DNA of 50,138 bases, from NCBI GenBank assembly GCA_001604565.1, contig LVBV01000013.1:1-50138 (forward strand). Reading direction: 5' to 3'. Source of the DNA: Puniceicoccales bacterium Verruco_01. GTDB lineage: Bacteria; Verrucomicrobiota; Verrucomicrobiia; Opitutales; Oceanipulchritudinaceae. Made by a program: the position numbers and the translations under genes. Numbering within the stretch: position 1 is the stretch's first letter; each line of letters begins with the position of its first letter. This document shows positions 1 through 9,105 of the stretch, piece by piece. Under the pieces are notes generated by a model. That model searched no databases, was not told where the DNA came from, and was given only the letters and a program-made list of their open reading frames with translations.

Positions 1-1
1 C

Positions 2-3000
2 AGCCCGTTTGAAGTCACCTCCAGCAAAGACACCGGATACGTCGCCACCGAAACCCTCGCCGGCACGCGCATCCGCACGGACCTCAAGGATGTCGGCTCC
101 GCCATCTCCGTCGTCACCAAGGAAATGATGACCGATATCGGTGCGACGGACAACTCGACGCTGCTCCAGTACACCACCAACGCGGAAGTCGCGGGCACCC
201 GCGGCACGTACGCAGGCCTCGGAAACGGCACGACCGTGAACGAGTCGGCGCAGTTGGTCAATCAGAGCCAGGGCCAGCGCGTTCGCGGCCTTGACTCGGC
301 GGATAACACCCGCGACTACTTCGCGACGGACATCCCGTGGGATGGTTACAATGTCGATCGCATCGACATCCAGCGCGGCCCGAATTCGATGCTCTTTGGT
401 CTGGGCAGCCCTGCCGGCATCATCAACGCTTCGATGCGCAGCGCCCAGTACACCAACAGCGGCGCCGTCGAGTTCCGCTTCGACAACTACGGCAGTGCCC
501 GTGGTTCGATCGACGTGAACCGCCAGATCATCGATAACGTGTTGGCCGTCCGCGTGGATGGACTCTGGAACAACGAAAAGTACCAGCAGTCCCCGTCGTA
601 CCAGCATGATCACCGCGCCTACATCACCATGCGCTGGGATCCGAAACTCTTCGGGCCGGAATTCGCGACCACCTTCAATGTGAAGTACGAAAACGGCAAC
701 ATCAAGGCCAACCGCCCGCGCATCATCACTCCGTACGACAGCATCACTCCGTGGTTTGCCTCGACTGCCAATCAGGGTATGGCCAAATACGTGGTCAGCG
801 ACCCGTACAGCCTGAATTCGACGATTCAGGTTTCTAATCCCTGGCTCTCCGGCCTCAACATCAACCAGCAGCAGGCCACGTGGCTTGTCGATGGCACGAC
901 CGGCGAAACGCAGGGAATCTACGGCGGCTACATCCATCGCGGTGCCCGCACGAACACCGGCGCCGTTCAGGACTACACGCAGACGCTTCTCGGCCAGCGG
1001 TATTCGTATGAGGCGATCGGCATCGGCGGCTATTCAAGTTACGCGCAGTACGCCAATTTGAAGAATCAGCAATACGGCCAGTACCGTGACAAGTCCCTCA
1101 CGGACTCCTCGGTGTTCAACTTCTATGACAACCTCATCGATGGTGACACCAAGAGCGAGTGGGAGGACTGGAACGCCATCAACTTCTCCTTCTCCCAGAG
1201 AGGCTGGGGTGACCGTGTCGGTCTGACGATTGACTACGACTACCAGAGCTACAACCGTGGCGGCCAGTCCCTCCTCGGCGGTAGCCCGGCGATCTCGATT
1301 GACGTCATGCAGTACGGCCAGGATGGTGCCCGGAACCCGAACTTCGGACGCCCGATGGTGTACGAGGCCAACGGTGGTGCCGGCAGTTCCTACGACAGCG
1401 ATCGCCGGTTCATCCGCGCGACGCTATTTGGTGAATTCCGCGCCACGGATGTGTTTGGCGAGGGCGTCATCTCCATGTTGGTCGGCAGGCACCGCTTTAC
1501 GGGCAGCTACTCCAAGGAGCGCTACCGTTACGAGAACCGTGCCTGGCAGCTCTACGCGAGCAGCATGGACTGGGCTTCCTTCTGGACCCGCGACACGTCG
1601 CTTGCCAACTCCTACAATGCGATCACGGAACGCCCGCCGGCGGCCCTGATCTACCTTGGCTCGTCGCTCTATAACGCGTCCTCCGCGTCCGGCGCCAACC
1701 TCTCCGGCATCAATGGAGACGTCAAGCTGTCCGGTGGCAACATCTACCTCTTCGACAGCACCTGGACCGGCGGCACCAACTATGCAGATCCGTGGACGAT
1801 CCCGGCGAACCTAGTTCACGTGTACAGCGATAACTTCGGGGCCAGCGCCACGCAGGCCTCCAATCCGGCCAACTACATCGGCTGGAACAGCACGAAGACG
1901 GTCAACCCGCTCACCTATGATTCGGCCACGGGCAATCTCCTCACCTCCGCGGTGAAGACCCTCCGCCAGACCGAATCCTACGCGGGTTCCTGGCAGGGCT
2001 ACATGATCAACGACGCCGTAATCGGCACCTTCGGCTGGCGCTATGACAAGGTCTCGTCCAAATATGCCAGCGCAGCGCGCGACAACAATAACCGCAAAAT
2101 GCTGGATATGGCGAACTACATCATGCCGGATGATTTCCCGGACGATGCGATCTTCGGCAAGCACAGCACTTCCTGGAGCGTTGTCACGCACCTGAACAAG
2201 TTCCTCCCGCACGACTTCCTCCCGATCGACATCCGCCTGTCCTTCAACAAGTCGAACAACTTCAGGGTCACCGCGGTGCGCACGGATCTCTACGGCAACG
2301 CGATTTCCAACCCCGCTGGCGACACCAAGGAGTACGGCATTCTGCTCTCCACGAAGGACAACAAGTACTCCTTCCGCGCCATGAAGTACGAGACGAACAT
2401 GACTGGCGTTACCGTCAGCATGAGCAGCACGGCGGGCCTCGATCAGGTCATCCGCGACGGTCTGCGCTTCCGCAACCGCTTCCTCTACCGCTTGGCCGGT
2501 TACGACTGGAGCAAGCGCGAGAAGGCGTATCCCGCGGATCTCAACGGTTACAACGCCGAGCTCTGGTACCCGGCATGGGTGGACAAGACCACCGATCGCC
2601 CGGTTGCCAACTACACGGCAGCCGATCCGGGCAACGCCTACTTCGAGACTCAGGAGCAGGCTTACGCCCGTCGCGATGCCTCCATCAAGGCCTGGGGCGA
2701 GATTCAGCAGTTCCTCACGGACCGCGGATACTTCAAGGCCTGGGGCTGGGAGCCCACGACCCTCAGCGCACTCAAAGACTCAAGCGGCAACTTCATTGGT
2801 CGCACCGAGTATGAGGCGGCTCTGACAACCCCCGCAGGCTCCTCCACGAGCGTCTATGGTCTGGGCGGCCACGGCACGGCGGACATTCCCGCCGCGCAGT
2901 ACACGCCGGTTGAAAGCACGGTCAAGAGCTACACCTCGAACAACCCGACCTTCGCGATCACGGCCGACACGGCTTCCGAAGGTTACGAGTTCGAGTTCAC

Positions 3001-3625
3001 GGCCAATCCGCTCCCGAATTGGCGCATTGCCATCAATGCTTCCAAGACGACGGCCAATCGCGTCAACGTCGGTGGCGCCGTTCTCGACGAGTACGTTGCG
3101 TTCATGGACAAGATGATGGCTGGTGTTGCCGGCGACATGCGTATCTACAACGGCAACCTCGACCAGACGATTCGCCGCAACGTGTGGGCCTCTTGGCGCA
3201 GCCAGTACTCCCAGCTCAAGCTGCTGGAGAACGCGGCCGCGGCTGAAGTCCGCAAGTGGCGCTATAACATCATCACCAACTACGACTTCACGGAAGGTTT
3301 CCTGAAGGGTGTTGGCGTTGGTTCCGCCTACCGCTGGCAGGACAAGGTCGTGATCGGCTACCCGCTGCTCGACTCCACCACTGGTGTTGCGAACTTCGAC
3401 ATCAACAACCCGTACTACGGCCCGGCCGAAGACGGTCTCGACCTCTGGGTGAGCTACACTCGCCAGCTCTCCGACAAGGTCGAATGGAAGATCCAGCTGA
3501 ACGTCCGCAATGCCTTCCAGGATAACGGGTTGGTCCCGATTTCCTGCGAGCCGGACGGTTCTTGGGCTGCGGTCCGCATCAGGCCGACGCAGGAGTGGTT
3601 CCTCACCAACACCTTCACGTTCTAG
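2..3625 (+). CDS. TonB-dependent outer-membrane receptor (5' end outside window)
   Basis: The reading frame is open from base 2, so the start, signal peptide and any TonB box lie left of the window; 1,207 residues are visible. Uptake of a bulky ligand across the outer membrane, powered by TonB, is the family role. The plug region is recognisable by 'TLAGTRIRTDLKDVGSAISVVT' spread over residues 18-40, and by 'VDRIDIQRGPNSMLFG' followed by 'GSPAGIINASMR' near residues 112-140, the usual plug signature. The rest is Tyr/Trp-rich beta-barrel sequence ending 'WFLTNTFTF', with the terminal Phe typical of barrel insertion. The N-terminal style and great length match the expanded receptor family of Opitutaceae. 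The ligand cannot be told. Third-position GC looks lower than in the neighbours, which may reflect high expression. The gene ends in an intrinsic terminator. Confidence 0.93.
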   Translation, partial: SPFEVTSSKDTGYVATETLAGTRIRTDLKDVGSAISVVTKEMMTDIGATDNSTLLQYTTNAEVAGTRGTYAGLGNGTTVNESAQLVNQSQGQRVRGLDSADNTRDYFATDIPWDGYNVDRIDIQRGPNSMLFGLGSPAGIINASMRSAQYTNSGAVEFRFDNYGSARGSIDVNRQIIDNVLAVRVDGLWNNEKYQQSPSYQHDHRAYITMRWDPKLFGPEFATTFNVKYENGNIKANRPRIITPYDSITPWFASTANQGMAKYVVSDPYSLNSTIQVSNPWLSGLNINQQQATWLVDGTTGETQGIYGGYIHRGARTNTGAVQDYTQTLLGQRYSYEAIGIGGYSSYAQYANLKNQQYGQYRDKSLTDSSVFNFYDNLIDGDTKSEWEDWNAINFSFSQRGWGDRVGLTIDYDYQSYNRGGQSLLGGSPAISIDVMQYGQDGARNPNFGRPMVYEANGGAGSSYDSDRRFIRATLFGEFRATDVFGEGVISMLVGRHRFTGSYSKERYRYENRAWQLYASSMDWASFWTRDTSLANSYNAITERPPAALIYLGSSLYNASSASGANLSGINGDVKLSGGNIYLFDSTWTGGTNYADPWTIPANLVHVYSDNFGASATQASNPANYIGWNSTKTVNPLTYDSATGNLLTSAVKTLRQTESYAGSWQGYMINDAVIGTFGWRYDKVSSKYASAARDNNNRKMLDMANYIMPDDFPDDAIFGKHSTSWSVVTHLNKFLPHDFLPIDIRLSFNKSNNFRVTAVRTDLYGNAISNPAGDTKEYGILLSTKDNKYSFRAMKYETNMTGVTVSMSSTAGLDQVIRDGLRFRNRFLYRLAGYDWSKREKAYPADLNGYNAELWYPAWVDKTTDRPVANYTAADPGNAYFETQEQAYARRDASIKAWGEIQQFLTDRGYFKAWGWEPTTLSALKDSSGNFIGRTEYEAALTTPAGSSTSVYGLGGHGTADIPAAQYTPVESTVKSYTSNNPTFAITADTASEGYEFEFTANPLPNWRIAINASKTTANRVNVGGAVLDEYVAFMDKMMAGVAGDMRIYNGNLDQTIRRNVWASWRSQYSQLKLLENAAAAEVRKWRYNIITNYDFTEGFLKGVGVGSAYRWQDKVVIGYPLLDSTTGVANFDINNPYYGPAEDGLDLWVSYTRQLSDKVEWKIQLNVRNAFQDNGLVPISCEPDGSWAAVRIRPTQEWFLTNTFTF

Positions 3626-3647
3626 CGTGATGGTTTGACAATTCAAG

Positions 3648-3687
3648 GGCGCCGGTCGGCGGAGAAATCCAAGGACCGGCGCCTTTT
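3648..3687 (+). terminator. Intrinsic terminator of the TonB receptor gene
   Basis: A perfect 10-bp stem (ggcgccggtc at 3648-3657 pairing with gaccggcgcc at 3674-3683) with a 16-nt loop is followed directly by four T. It begins 23 bases after the receptor stop codon, so it most likely ends that transcript. It also separates the receptor from the convergent ArsR-methyltransferase gene. Confidence 0.85.
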
Positions 3688-3809
3688 GCTGTACCTGTTC
3701 CTTGAACTTTCCAGTAGAGAGATCGATGCAGGGGTACGGAAAAGCCCTGCTGCGGCCCCGCCGCGGCGAATGAATCTTCCTGCGGGAACCCCGTCCCGGA
3801 CAAACCCCG

Positions 3810-4769
3810 CTACCTCTCCGGTAGCGGTCTCTCGGCAAGAGGCTTGCGCGCCACGGCAAGGAGCGTCTCGAAATTCGGTTCCATCGCCTCGCGCGTCACC
3901 ACCTGCGTCTCGATCTTCTGGAGTCCGCAGGTGCGCATCCACGAGTAGAGGTCGCTCTCGCGGAAGCCCAGCCACAAATCCGCATACATTTCGCGCGCTT
4001 TCTCGAAGGAATGCTCGCGCAGGTCCAGAATCACAAGGAGTCCGCCGGGGCGCAGGATGCGCGCGGCCTCGCTCACGGCCTTCTGCGGATGCGCCGCGTG
4101 GTGCAGCGACTGCGAAAGGAGCGAAAGGTCCACGCACTCGTCGGGCAGGGGGACTTTTTCGATGTCGCCCAGCTTGTATTCGAGGTTGTCCACGCCGTTC
4201 TCCCTCGCGATGCGCGAGCCCACCTCCACCATTTTCGCGGAGCGGTCGATGCAAAAAACGTAGTGCGCCTGTCGGGCGAGGAGCATCGAGATCATGCCTT
4301 CACCCGCGCCAAGGTCCGCGATGTCGATCGACGGAGTGAGGTAGAGGAGGAAGTGCCCGATGGCGTCCCAGCTTCGCCCGGGGCAGTAGTGCTTGCCGAG
4401 GCGCCCGGCGATCTCGTCGAAGTACTTTTCGGAAATCGCGCGGCGCTTTTCGATCGCCCTGCGGAGCAGGTCGCGGTCGCGCCGCAGTTCCTCGCTACTC
4501 TCCACCGCCTTCACCGCCGCCTCCACAAGGACGCGGAGCGACCCCGGCAGATCCTCCACGATGGAATAATACGTGCGCTTGCCGTCCTTGCGGTCTGTGG
4601 CGAGGCCCCCGCTCCGGAGTAGCGCCAGATGCGAAGAAATGCGCGACTGGCCCATTTCGAGAATGTCCTGCAGCTCCGCGACGGAAAGCTCCTCCTGAAA
4701 GAGGAGGTTCACGATGCGCACGCGCGTCGGGTCCGAAAGGAGTCTCAGGATTTCCCAGGCGTTGGTCAC
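3810..4769 (-). CDS. ArsR-type winged-helix regulator fused to SAM-dependent methyltransferase
   Basis: This 319-residue protein starts with GTG. Residues 8-75 form an ArsR-like winged helix, with 'LSDPTRVRIVNLL' as helix 1 and a recognition helix around 'QSRISSHLALLRSGGL'. The Cys-rich metal-sensing motif of ArsR/SmtB is absent (it reads 'ELSVAEL'), so metal sensing is unlikely. Residues 130-260 form a class I methyltransferase: motif I 'ADLGAGEG' (151-158), acidic motif II 'FCID' (172-175), 'GDIEKVPLP' (201-209) and 'ILRPGGLLVILD' (238-249). Fusions of this kind are known in several phyla, and a role in sulfur-amino-acid or SAM metabolism has been suggested from their neighbours; no such gene is next to it here. 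The gene lies 68 bases downstream of the lipoprotein gene on the same strand and converges on the TonB receptor. The methyl acceptor is unknown. Confidence 0.88.
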   Translation of the reverse strand: MTNAWEILRLLSDPTRVRIVNLLFQEELSVAELQDILEMGQSRISSHLALLRSGGLATDRKDGKRTYYSIVEDLPGSLRVLVEAAVKAVESSEELRRDRDLLRRAIEKRRAISEKYFDEIAGRLGKHYCPGRSWDAIGHFLLYLTPSIDIADLGAGEGMISMLLARQAHYVFCIDRSAKMVEVGSRIARENGVDNLEYKLGDIEKVPLPDECVDLSLLSQSLHHAAHPQKAVSEAARILRPGGLLVILDLREHSFEKAREMYADLWLGFRESDLYSWMRTCGLQKIETQVVTREAMEPNFETLLAVARKPLAERPLPER

Positions 4770-4806
4770 AGCTTGATTGATAGCTGTTTTTTCCCCCTTC
4801 GGGAAG

Positions 4807-4831
4807 AAAAAGCCGACAACTTCCCTTCGGC
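4807..4831 (-). terminator. Possible weak terminator after the proline-rich lipoprotein gene
   Basis: Read on the minus strand, a 5-bp stem (gccga/tcggc, loop about 10 nt) is followed by five T, just past the stop codon at 4838. The stem is short, so termination may be partial and allow read-through into the ArsR-methyltransferase gene. Confidence 0.3.
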
Positions 4832-4837
4832 GGAATT

Positions 4838-5692
4838 CTACCGTGGTTTGCGATGGTCGCCGTCGTCCTTGTCGTCCGTATTCCTGTCGTTTTGCCGGGG
4901 CGGTTCCACCTTCTGCGGCGCGGGGGGCTTTGGCTCCGGCGGTTTTGTCGCGGGCGGCGCCGGCGGCTTGATGGAAGGCGGCGGGGGCGGCTTGACGGCG
5001 GGTGGCGCAGGCGGCGTCATCTTCGGCTTGCCGGCTGGATACGCTCCGGGCCTTGTCTTGGGCGCGGGCGGAACCTTCCCGGGGTCGTGAACCTTCTTGT
5101 TCCCCTCCGCCTTGTCCTTGTTCCTCGGCGGGGGTGGGCCGGCGTGCGGAGGATGGGTGCCGGTGTCATGCGAACCGGTCCGCGGCGGAACGGGCGGGGG
5201 TGTTGGAGCCGGAGGATGATGCCCCTGAGGACGATCCGCATGGCGGTCCTCGTCCCGGTGGTCCCGGGGACGACCCGGCTCCTGCCGGGGCGGCGGCGGG
5301 AGATTGTCGGGAGGGGGGACGGGGTCCTTCCAGTCGCCGGGATGGTGGCGCCGTCCGTCCGGACGCGGAGGATGGATGTTGCCGTCGCGGCCCTTGCGGT
5401 GGTGGATGTTCGGCACGGCGTGCCGTCTCCAGTCCGGATGCGCGGCGTACCAGAGACGGAAGCGATTCAGCCGGAACACATCAAAGGCCATCCAGTTCTC
5501 GCCGGGGCCCAGATAATAGTAACCGTCGTCGTAAAAACCCACGTATTCGTAGCCGTCCCAGACGTAGTAATCCGGGATGGGGCCCCAGCTTGTCTCGCGG
5601 AGGATGCCGGAAGTGCCGGTTTCCACGGGCGCGGCACAGCCGGCCAGTAGTCCTGCCGCAAGAAGGAAAAAGAGAGAGAAACAGACGCGCAT
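4838..5692 (-). CDS. Proline-rich lipoprotein of unknown function
   Basis: I chose the ATG at 5692 because it begins a classic lipoprotein signal: a hydrophobic run, then the lipobox 'LLAGC' with Cys19 as the lipidation site. An upstream in-frame start at 5857 would bury this signal. The mature part has two zones. Residues 30-95 are rich in Tyr and Trp ('YYVWDGYEYVGFYDDGYYY', 'ENWMAFDV'), suggesting a small beta fold. From about residue 105 to the end (284) it is almost entirely Pro, Lys, Arg, His and Gly in low-complexity runs, probably an extended chain that could span or interact with peptidoglycan. It is the first gene of the minus-strand pair with the ArsR-methyltransferase and is divergent from scpB. 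I do not recognise a named family. Confidence 0.75.
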   Translation of the reverse strand: MRVCFSLFFLLAAGLLAGCAAPVETGTSGILRETSWGPIPDYYVWDGYEYVGFYDDGYYYLGPGENWMAFDVFRLNRFRLWYAAHPDWRRHAVPNIHHRKGRDGNIHPPRPDGRRHHPGDWKDPVPPPDNLPPPPRQEPGRPRDHRDEDRHADRPQGHHPPAPTPPPVPPRTGSHDTGTHPPHAGPPPPRNKDKAEGNKKVHDPGKVPPAPKTRPGAYPAGKPKMTPPAPPAVKPPPPPSIKPPAPPATKPPEPKPPAPQKVEPPRQNDRNTDDKDDGDHRKPR

Positions 5693-5869
5693 ACAAGGAT
5701 CGGTGTTGAAGGGTGGGAGAGACCCCGGGGTTGTCGCACAACGCAAATCGCCTTTCCAATTCTGCCGACAAAACGATTGTTCGCAAGCGCGGTTGTTTGA
5801 TTTTACACTTCTTTCCCCTCCGCAAGAGCGGTTGCGTCGGAGGCGCTGCCCCGTCACACTGGGAGGCGG

Positions 5870-6496
5870 ATGGAGCCCGGTCTAGTTGACATATTGGAAG
5901 CGCTTCTCTTTTCCAGCGCCCAGCCACTTTCCGCCGCGCAGGTGCAGAAAGTGTTTTCCCGCGCGGCGGCGGAGGGTCTGCGCGCGGATCAGGCTCAGGG
6001 CGTTCTCGCCCTTCCCGTGGAGACCCTGCCCGAGACGATTCCGCTGGGCCGCATCCGCGAGGCGGTGGAAACCCTCCGCGAAAAGCTGGAAAAGGCCAGA
6101 AGTGTGTACGACGTGGAGGAGGTTCCCGGCGGCTGGCGGCTGGCCCTGCGTCCCGCCTACTCGCCCTGGGTGAGACTCTTGCGGGACGAGCCCGCGCCCC
6201 GGCGGCTGCCCTCCTCGTTTCTGGAAACCCTAGCCGTCGTCGCCTACCGGCAGAACGTGACGCGCTCGGAGATCGAGGCGATCCGCGGGGTGTCGTGCGA
6301 CAGGGCGCTGGCGCGGCTCATGGAGCTGGACCTTGTCCGCGCAACGGGTAAGGCGGATCTTCCCGGGAGGCCCATCCAGTACGGGACGACAAAACACTTC
6401 CTCGAATTCTGCGGGATCGCCAGCCTCGACGAACTGCCCGTCTCGGACCTTGTTCCGCCGGAGATGTTCGGAACCTTGCCGGAGACGCCGCTGTAG
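5870..6496 (+). CDS. scpB: Segregation and condensation protein ScpB
   Basis: ScpB binds the kleisin ScpA and helps the SMC ATPase organise and segregate the chromosome. The 208-residue length is normal. Two winged-helix domains can be followed: the first begins 'LVDILEALLFSSAQPLSAAQVQKVF', the second contains the diagnostic 'SFLETLAVVAYRQNVTRSEIEAIRGV' (both spread over more residues than quoted in one motif) and 'GRPIQYGTTKHFLEFCGI'. A linker of about 25 residues between positions 45 and 70 is longer than in Bacillus ScpB. The partner scpA lies about 29 kb away at 34722, not next to it. The gene ends 4 bases from the convergent kinase gene. Confidence 0.93.
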   Translation: MEPGLVDILEALLFSSAQPLSAAQVQKVFSRAAAEGLRADQAQGVLALPVETLPETIPLGRIREAVETLREKLEKARSVYDVEEVPGGWRLALRPAYSPWVRLLRDEPAPRRLPSSFLETLAVVAYRQNVTRSEIEAIRGVSCDRALARLMELDLVRATGKADLPGRPIQYGTTKHFLEFCGIASLDELPVSDLVPPEMFGTLPETPL

Positions 6497-6500
6497 CAGG

Positions 6501-7502
6501 CTACGCGTCGAGCTTCGGCGGCTGGGCGGCGGCCTTTGCGGAGGCTTCCTGAAGGGCGTTCATCGCGGCGGCGGACAGGCTGCGGCCATCCTCCTGCATC
6601 GCGAGGAGCACCGACCCGATGACCGGCGTCACCCGCGCGTGGATGATCCGCGCGAAGGGAAGCTGCGCGTCGAGGGCTTCCGAAAAACGTTTTTCAAAGA
6701 CTGCGCCGCGATGGGTGATACCGCCGACGGCGGAGACGAGGGGCCGCTCCATGTCCAGCACGCGCGCGACCGTGGCCACCATGAGGGCCAGTTCCCGGAA
6801 GCCGTCCTGAAGGATTGCCTCGGCGCACACGTCGCCCGCGTCCGCCGCGTCGAAGACGATGGGCGCCAGCTCCGCCACCCGCTCGCGCGAGAAGTGCGGG
6901 TTGTAAATGATGTTCGGCATCTCGTGGAGCGTCGCAATGCGCAAAAACGCGCGAACCTTCTCCTCCAGCACCGTCATGGGGCCGCGCCCGTCGCAGCTGC
7001 GTGCCGCGGCGCGCATGGCCTGATAGCCAAGCCAGTAGCCGCTGCCGGGGTCGTCGATGAACCAGCCCCAGCCGCCCGCCTGACGCACCCGGCCCGCCAC
7101 GTCGCGTCCCAGCGCCGCCGAGCCCGTTCCGACGACGAGCACCACGCCCGCTTCCCCGCCGAGAGCCGCCGCATGCGCCACGTCCAGGTCGTGGCCGATT
7201 TTGACCCGCGCCCCGCCGAGGCCCGCCTTCGCGAGAGGTTCGGCAAAAGCCTGCGTCACCGCCTCGCGGTCCGCCGCCGTGCGCACTCCGGCAAGGCCCA
7301 GAAAGAGCTGGATGTCCTCGTCCTTCGCGTTCGCACAGGCGCGCGAGAGGGCCTCGCACACGCTCTGTGCCGCCCCGTCGAGGCCCACGGCCTTCGGGTT
7401 CGACGCTCCGGAGGCACCGTAGCCGACGAAGGCGCCCGACGCATCCGCCAGTAGCGCGCGCGTCCGGGTTCCGCCGCCGTCCACTCCGCAATACAAAGTC
7501 AT
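6501..7502 (-). CDS. N-acetylglucosamine kinase-like protein (BadF/BadG/BcrA/BcrD ATPase family)
   Basis: A 333-residue sugar-kinase-fold ATPase. The phosphate-1 loop '[12 protein letters not shown]' lies at residues 7-18, the phosphate-2 loop 'VGTGSAALG' at 124-132, and the family-specific '[17 protein letters not shown]' at 143-159. An Asp in '[11 protein letters not shown]' (about 105-107) sits where the catalytic base of eukaryotic NAGK is found. The family includes N-acetylglucosamine kinases as well as reductase activators; the absence of Cys ligands for an iron-sulfur cluster argues for the kinase. In this setting it would phosphorylate aminosugars from cell-wall turnover or chitin. 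It is divergent from acyP with an 86-bp gap that contains a 12-bp palindrome. Substrate is inferred, not shown. Confidence 0.85.
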   Translation of the reverse strand: MTLYCGVDGGGTRTRALLADASGAFVGYGASGASNPKAVGLDGAAQSVCEALSRACANAKDEDIQLFLGLAGVRTAADREAVTQAFAEPLAKAGLGGARVKIGHDLDVAHAAALGGEAGVVLVVGTGSAALGRDVAGRVRQAGGWGWFIDDPGSGYWLGYQAMRAAARSCDGRGPMTVLEEKVRAFLRIATLHEMPNIIYNPHFSRERVAELAPIVFDAADAGDVCAEAILQDGFRELALMVATVARVLDMERPLVSAVGGITHRGAVFEKRFSEALDAQLPFARIIHARVTPVIGSVLLAMQEDGRSLSAAAMNALQEASAKAAAQPPKLDA

Positions 7503-7537
7503 GGGGCGATGATTGCCGCCCTTTTTTCAAAGATCAA

Positions 7538-7549
7538 GCAATGCATTGC
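7538..7549. promoter_or_regulatory. Perfect 12-bp palindrome between divergent genes
   Basis: GCAATGCATTGC is a perfect palindrome placed midway in the 86-bp gap between the kinase (starting 7502, minus) and acyP (starting 7589, plus). It could be an operator for either gene, but a single short palindrome may be chance. Confidence 0.25.
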
Positions 7550-7588
7550 GGCGGACGCCCTTCCGGATTACAGTGGTTGCGTCATTCC

Positions 7589-7864
7589 ATGAGCGAGACG
7601 GGATATCTCCACAACATCTATTCGGGCCGGGTGCAGGGCGTGGGCTTCCGTTACCAGACCCTTCACGTGGCGCGCGGCTACGACGTGGCCGGTTACGTGC
7701 GGAACCTGCCGGACGGGCGCGTGGAGATGGAGGCGGAAGGCGGCGCAGCGGAACTCGCCGCCTTCGCAAAGGCCGTCGCGGAGCGAATGGCGGGCTTCAT
7801 CCGGGGCGTGGAAACCGCCTCGGGCACGCGGGAGCCCTCCTTCAAGGGCTTTTCGATCCGGTAG
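7589..7864 (+). CDS. acyP: Acylphosphatase
   Basis: A 91-residue cytosolic enzyme that hydrolyses acyl phosphates such as carbamoyl phosphate and 1,3-bisphosphoglycerate. The signature '[12 protein letters not shown]' is at residues 13-24, giving the phosphate-binding Arg21, and the catalytic Asn39 sits in '[17 protein letters not shown]'. The length equals that of the family. I chose the ATG at 7589 because a longer in-frame start would run through the upstream kinase gene on the other strand. It converges on the DegT aminotransferase gene, with 3 bases between the two stop codons. Confidence 0.95.
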   Translation: MSETGYLHNIYSGRVQGVGFRYQTLHVARGYDVAGYVRNLPDGRVEMEAEGGAAELAAFAKAVAERMAGFIRGVETASGTREPSFKGFSIR

Positions 7865-7867
7865 GCG

Positions 7868-9016
7868 TTACCCGGCGGCGAATTCCGCCAGCGCCCGGGC
7901 AACTTCTTCGAGACCGGCCTGCGGCAGCTCCGGATACACGGGCAGGCTCAAGACCTCCTCGGCAAGGCGGTGGGCCCTTGTGCAGCTTTCTCCGCCGAGG
8001 GATTTGCCCTTGAAGCACTCCTGACGGTCGAGCGTCAGGGGATAGTAGATCTCGCAGCCGATCCCGCGCGCGGCAAGGAGCTTCTTGAGAGCGTCGCGGC
8101 GGCCCGGGGCGCGCACGGTGTACTGGTTCCAGACGTGCGTCATTCCGGGCAGGGCCCTGGGAAGGATGAGCCGCGCCTCCTCCGCGTTCGCGTCCCCCGC
8201 GAAGGCGATGCCGCTCTTTCCGGCGAGGATCTCCGCGTACTTCGCGGCATGTGCGTCGCGGGCGTCGCGGTAGGTGGAAAGGTGCCGCGCCTTGATGCGC
8301 AGAACCGCGCCCTGCATCCCGTCGAGGCGGAAGTTCCCGCCCACCATCGAGTGGTAGTAGCGCGGGTTCATGCCGTGATTGCGCAGGTGGCGAACTTTGG
8401 CGGCAAGGGCGTCGTCGCTTGAAAAGAGCATTCCCGCGTCGCCCATCGCGCCGAGGTTCTTTGTGGGATAGAAGCTCGTGATGCCCATCTCGCCCATCGA
8501 GCAGGCCTTCCCTTCGGGGGCGGCGGCGCCGATCGCCTGCGCGGCGTCCTCGACGACGGCGAGGTGGTGCTTCTTCGCGACTTTCAGGATCTCCGCCATC
8601 GGGGCGCACTGGCCGAAGAGGTGGACCGGAATCACCACCTTGGAGCGCGGGGAGATCTTCGCTTCGAGGTCCGTCGGGTCCATGTTGAAGTCCGTCAGGC
8701 GGCTGTCCACGAAGACCGGCGTCGCCCCGAGGCGCGAAACGGCGCCCGCTGTGGCGAAGAACGTGAAGGTGGGCACCAGCACCTCGTCGCCCGGCCCGAT
8801 GTCGAGGGCCATGAGCGCCACGAGGAGCGCGTCGCTCCCCGAGGAAAGGCCCACGGCGTACCGCGCGCCGACAAGCGCCGCGAGCTCCGTTTCCAGCGCC
8901 TCGACCTCGCTCCCGAGGATGAAGGCGCCGGAATCGACGACCGATTCGAGGGCTTTCATGATATCCGCCTTGAGGGCGGCGTTCTGCGCGCGGATGTCCA
9001 AAAGTGGCACGGCCAT
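7868..9016 (-). CDS. DegT/DnrJ/EryC1/StrS-family PLP aminotransferase
   Basis: These enzymes transaminate keto-sugar nucleotides to make amino sugars for LPS O-antigen, capsule or glycans. With the ATG at 9016 the protein has 382 residues and opens with the family's 'VPLLDIRAQN'. Pyridoxal-binding features are 'SSGSDALLVAL' (58-68), 'EDAAQAIGA' (156-164, Asp157 contacting the pyridine nitrogen) and the Schiff-base Lys186 in 'SFYPTKNLGAMGDAG'. A GTG 48 bases further upstream (9064) is possible but adds a non-conserved tail. No sugar-nucleotide genes flank it here, so its product sugar cannot be named; close relatives act on UDP- or dTDP-linked keto sugars. Confidence 0.92.
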   Translation of the reverse strand: MAVPLLDIRAQNAALKADIMKALESVVDSGAFILGSEVEALETELAALVGARYAVGLSSGSDALLVALMALDIGPGDEVLVPTFTFFATAGAVSRLGATPVFVDSRLTDFNMDPTDLEAKISPRSKVVIPVHLFGQCAPMAEILKVAKKHHLAVVEDAAQAIGAAAPEGKACSMGEMGITSFYPTKNLGAMGDAGMLFSSDDALAAKVRHLRNHGMNPRYYHSMVGGNFRLDGMQGAVLRIKARHLSTYRDARDAHAAKYAEILAGKSGIAFAGDANAEEARLILPRALPGMTHVWNQYTVRAPGRRDALKKLLAARGIGCEIYYPLTLDRQECFKGKSLGGESCTRAHRLAEEVLSLPVYPELPQAGLEEVARALAEFAAG

Positions 9017-9105
9017 GCCGCCAGTATCGGGAAAATCCGCCGCCTTTCCAGCCTTCTTTGTCACAGCGCATTGCCAGCCTGGGAGGGGACTTCTAGAAAT
9101 CGCTC

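Noticed and set aside
2780-3859. 359-residue minus-strand ORF antisense to the TonB receptor
   Set aside because: Crosses the receptor terminator and has no recognisable motif.
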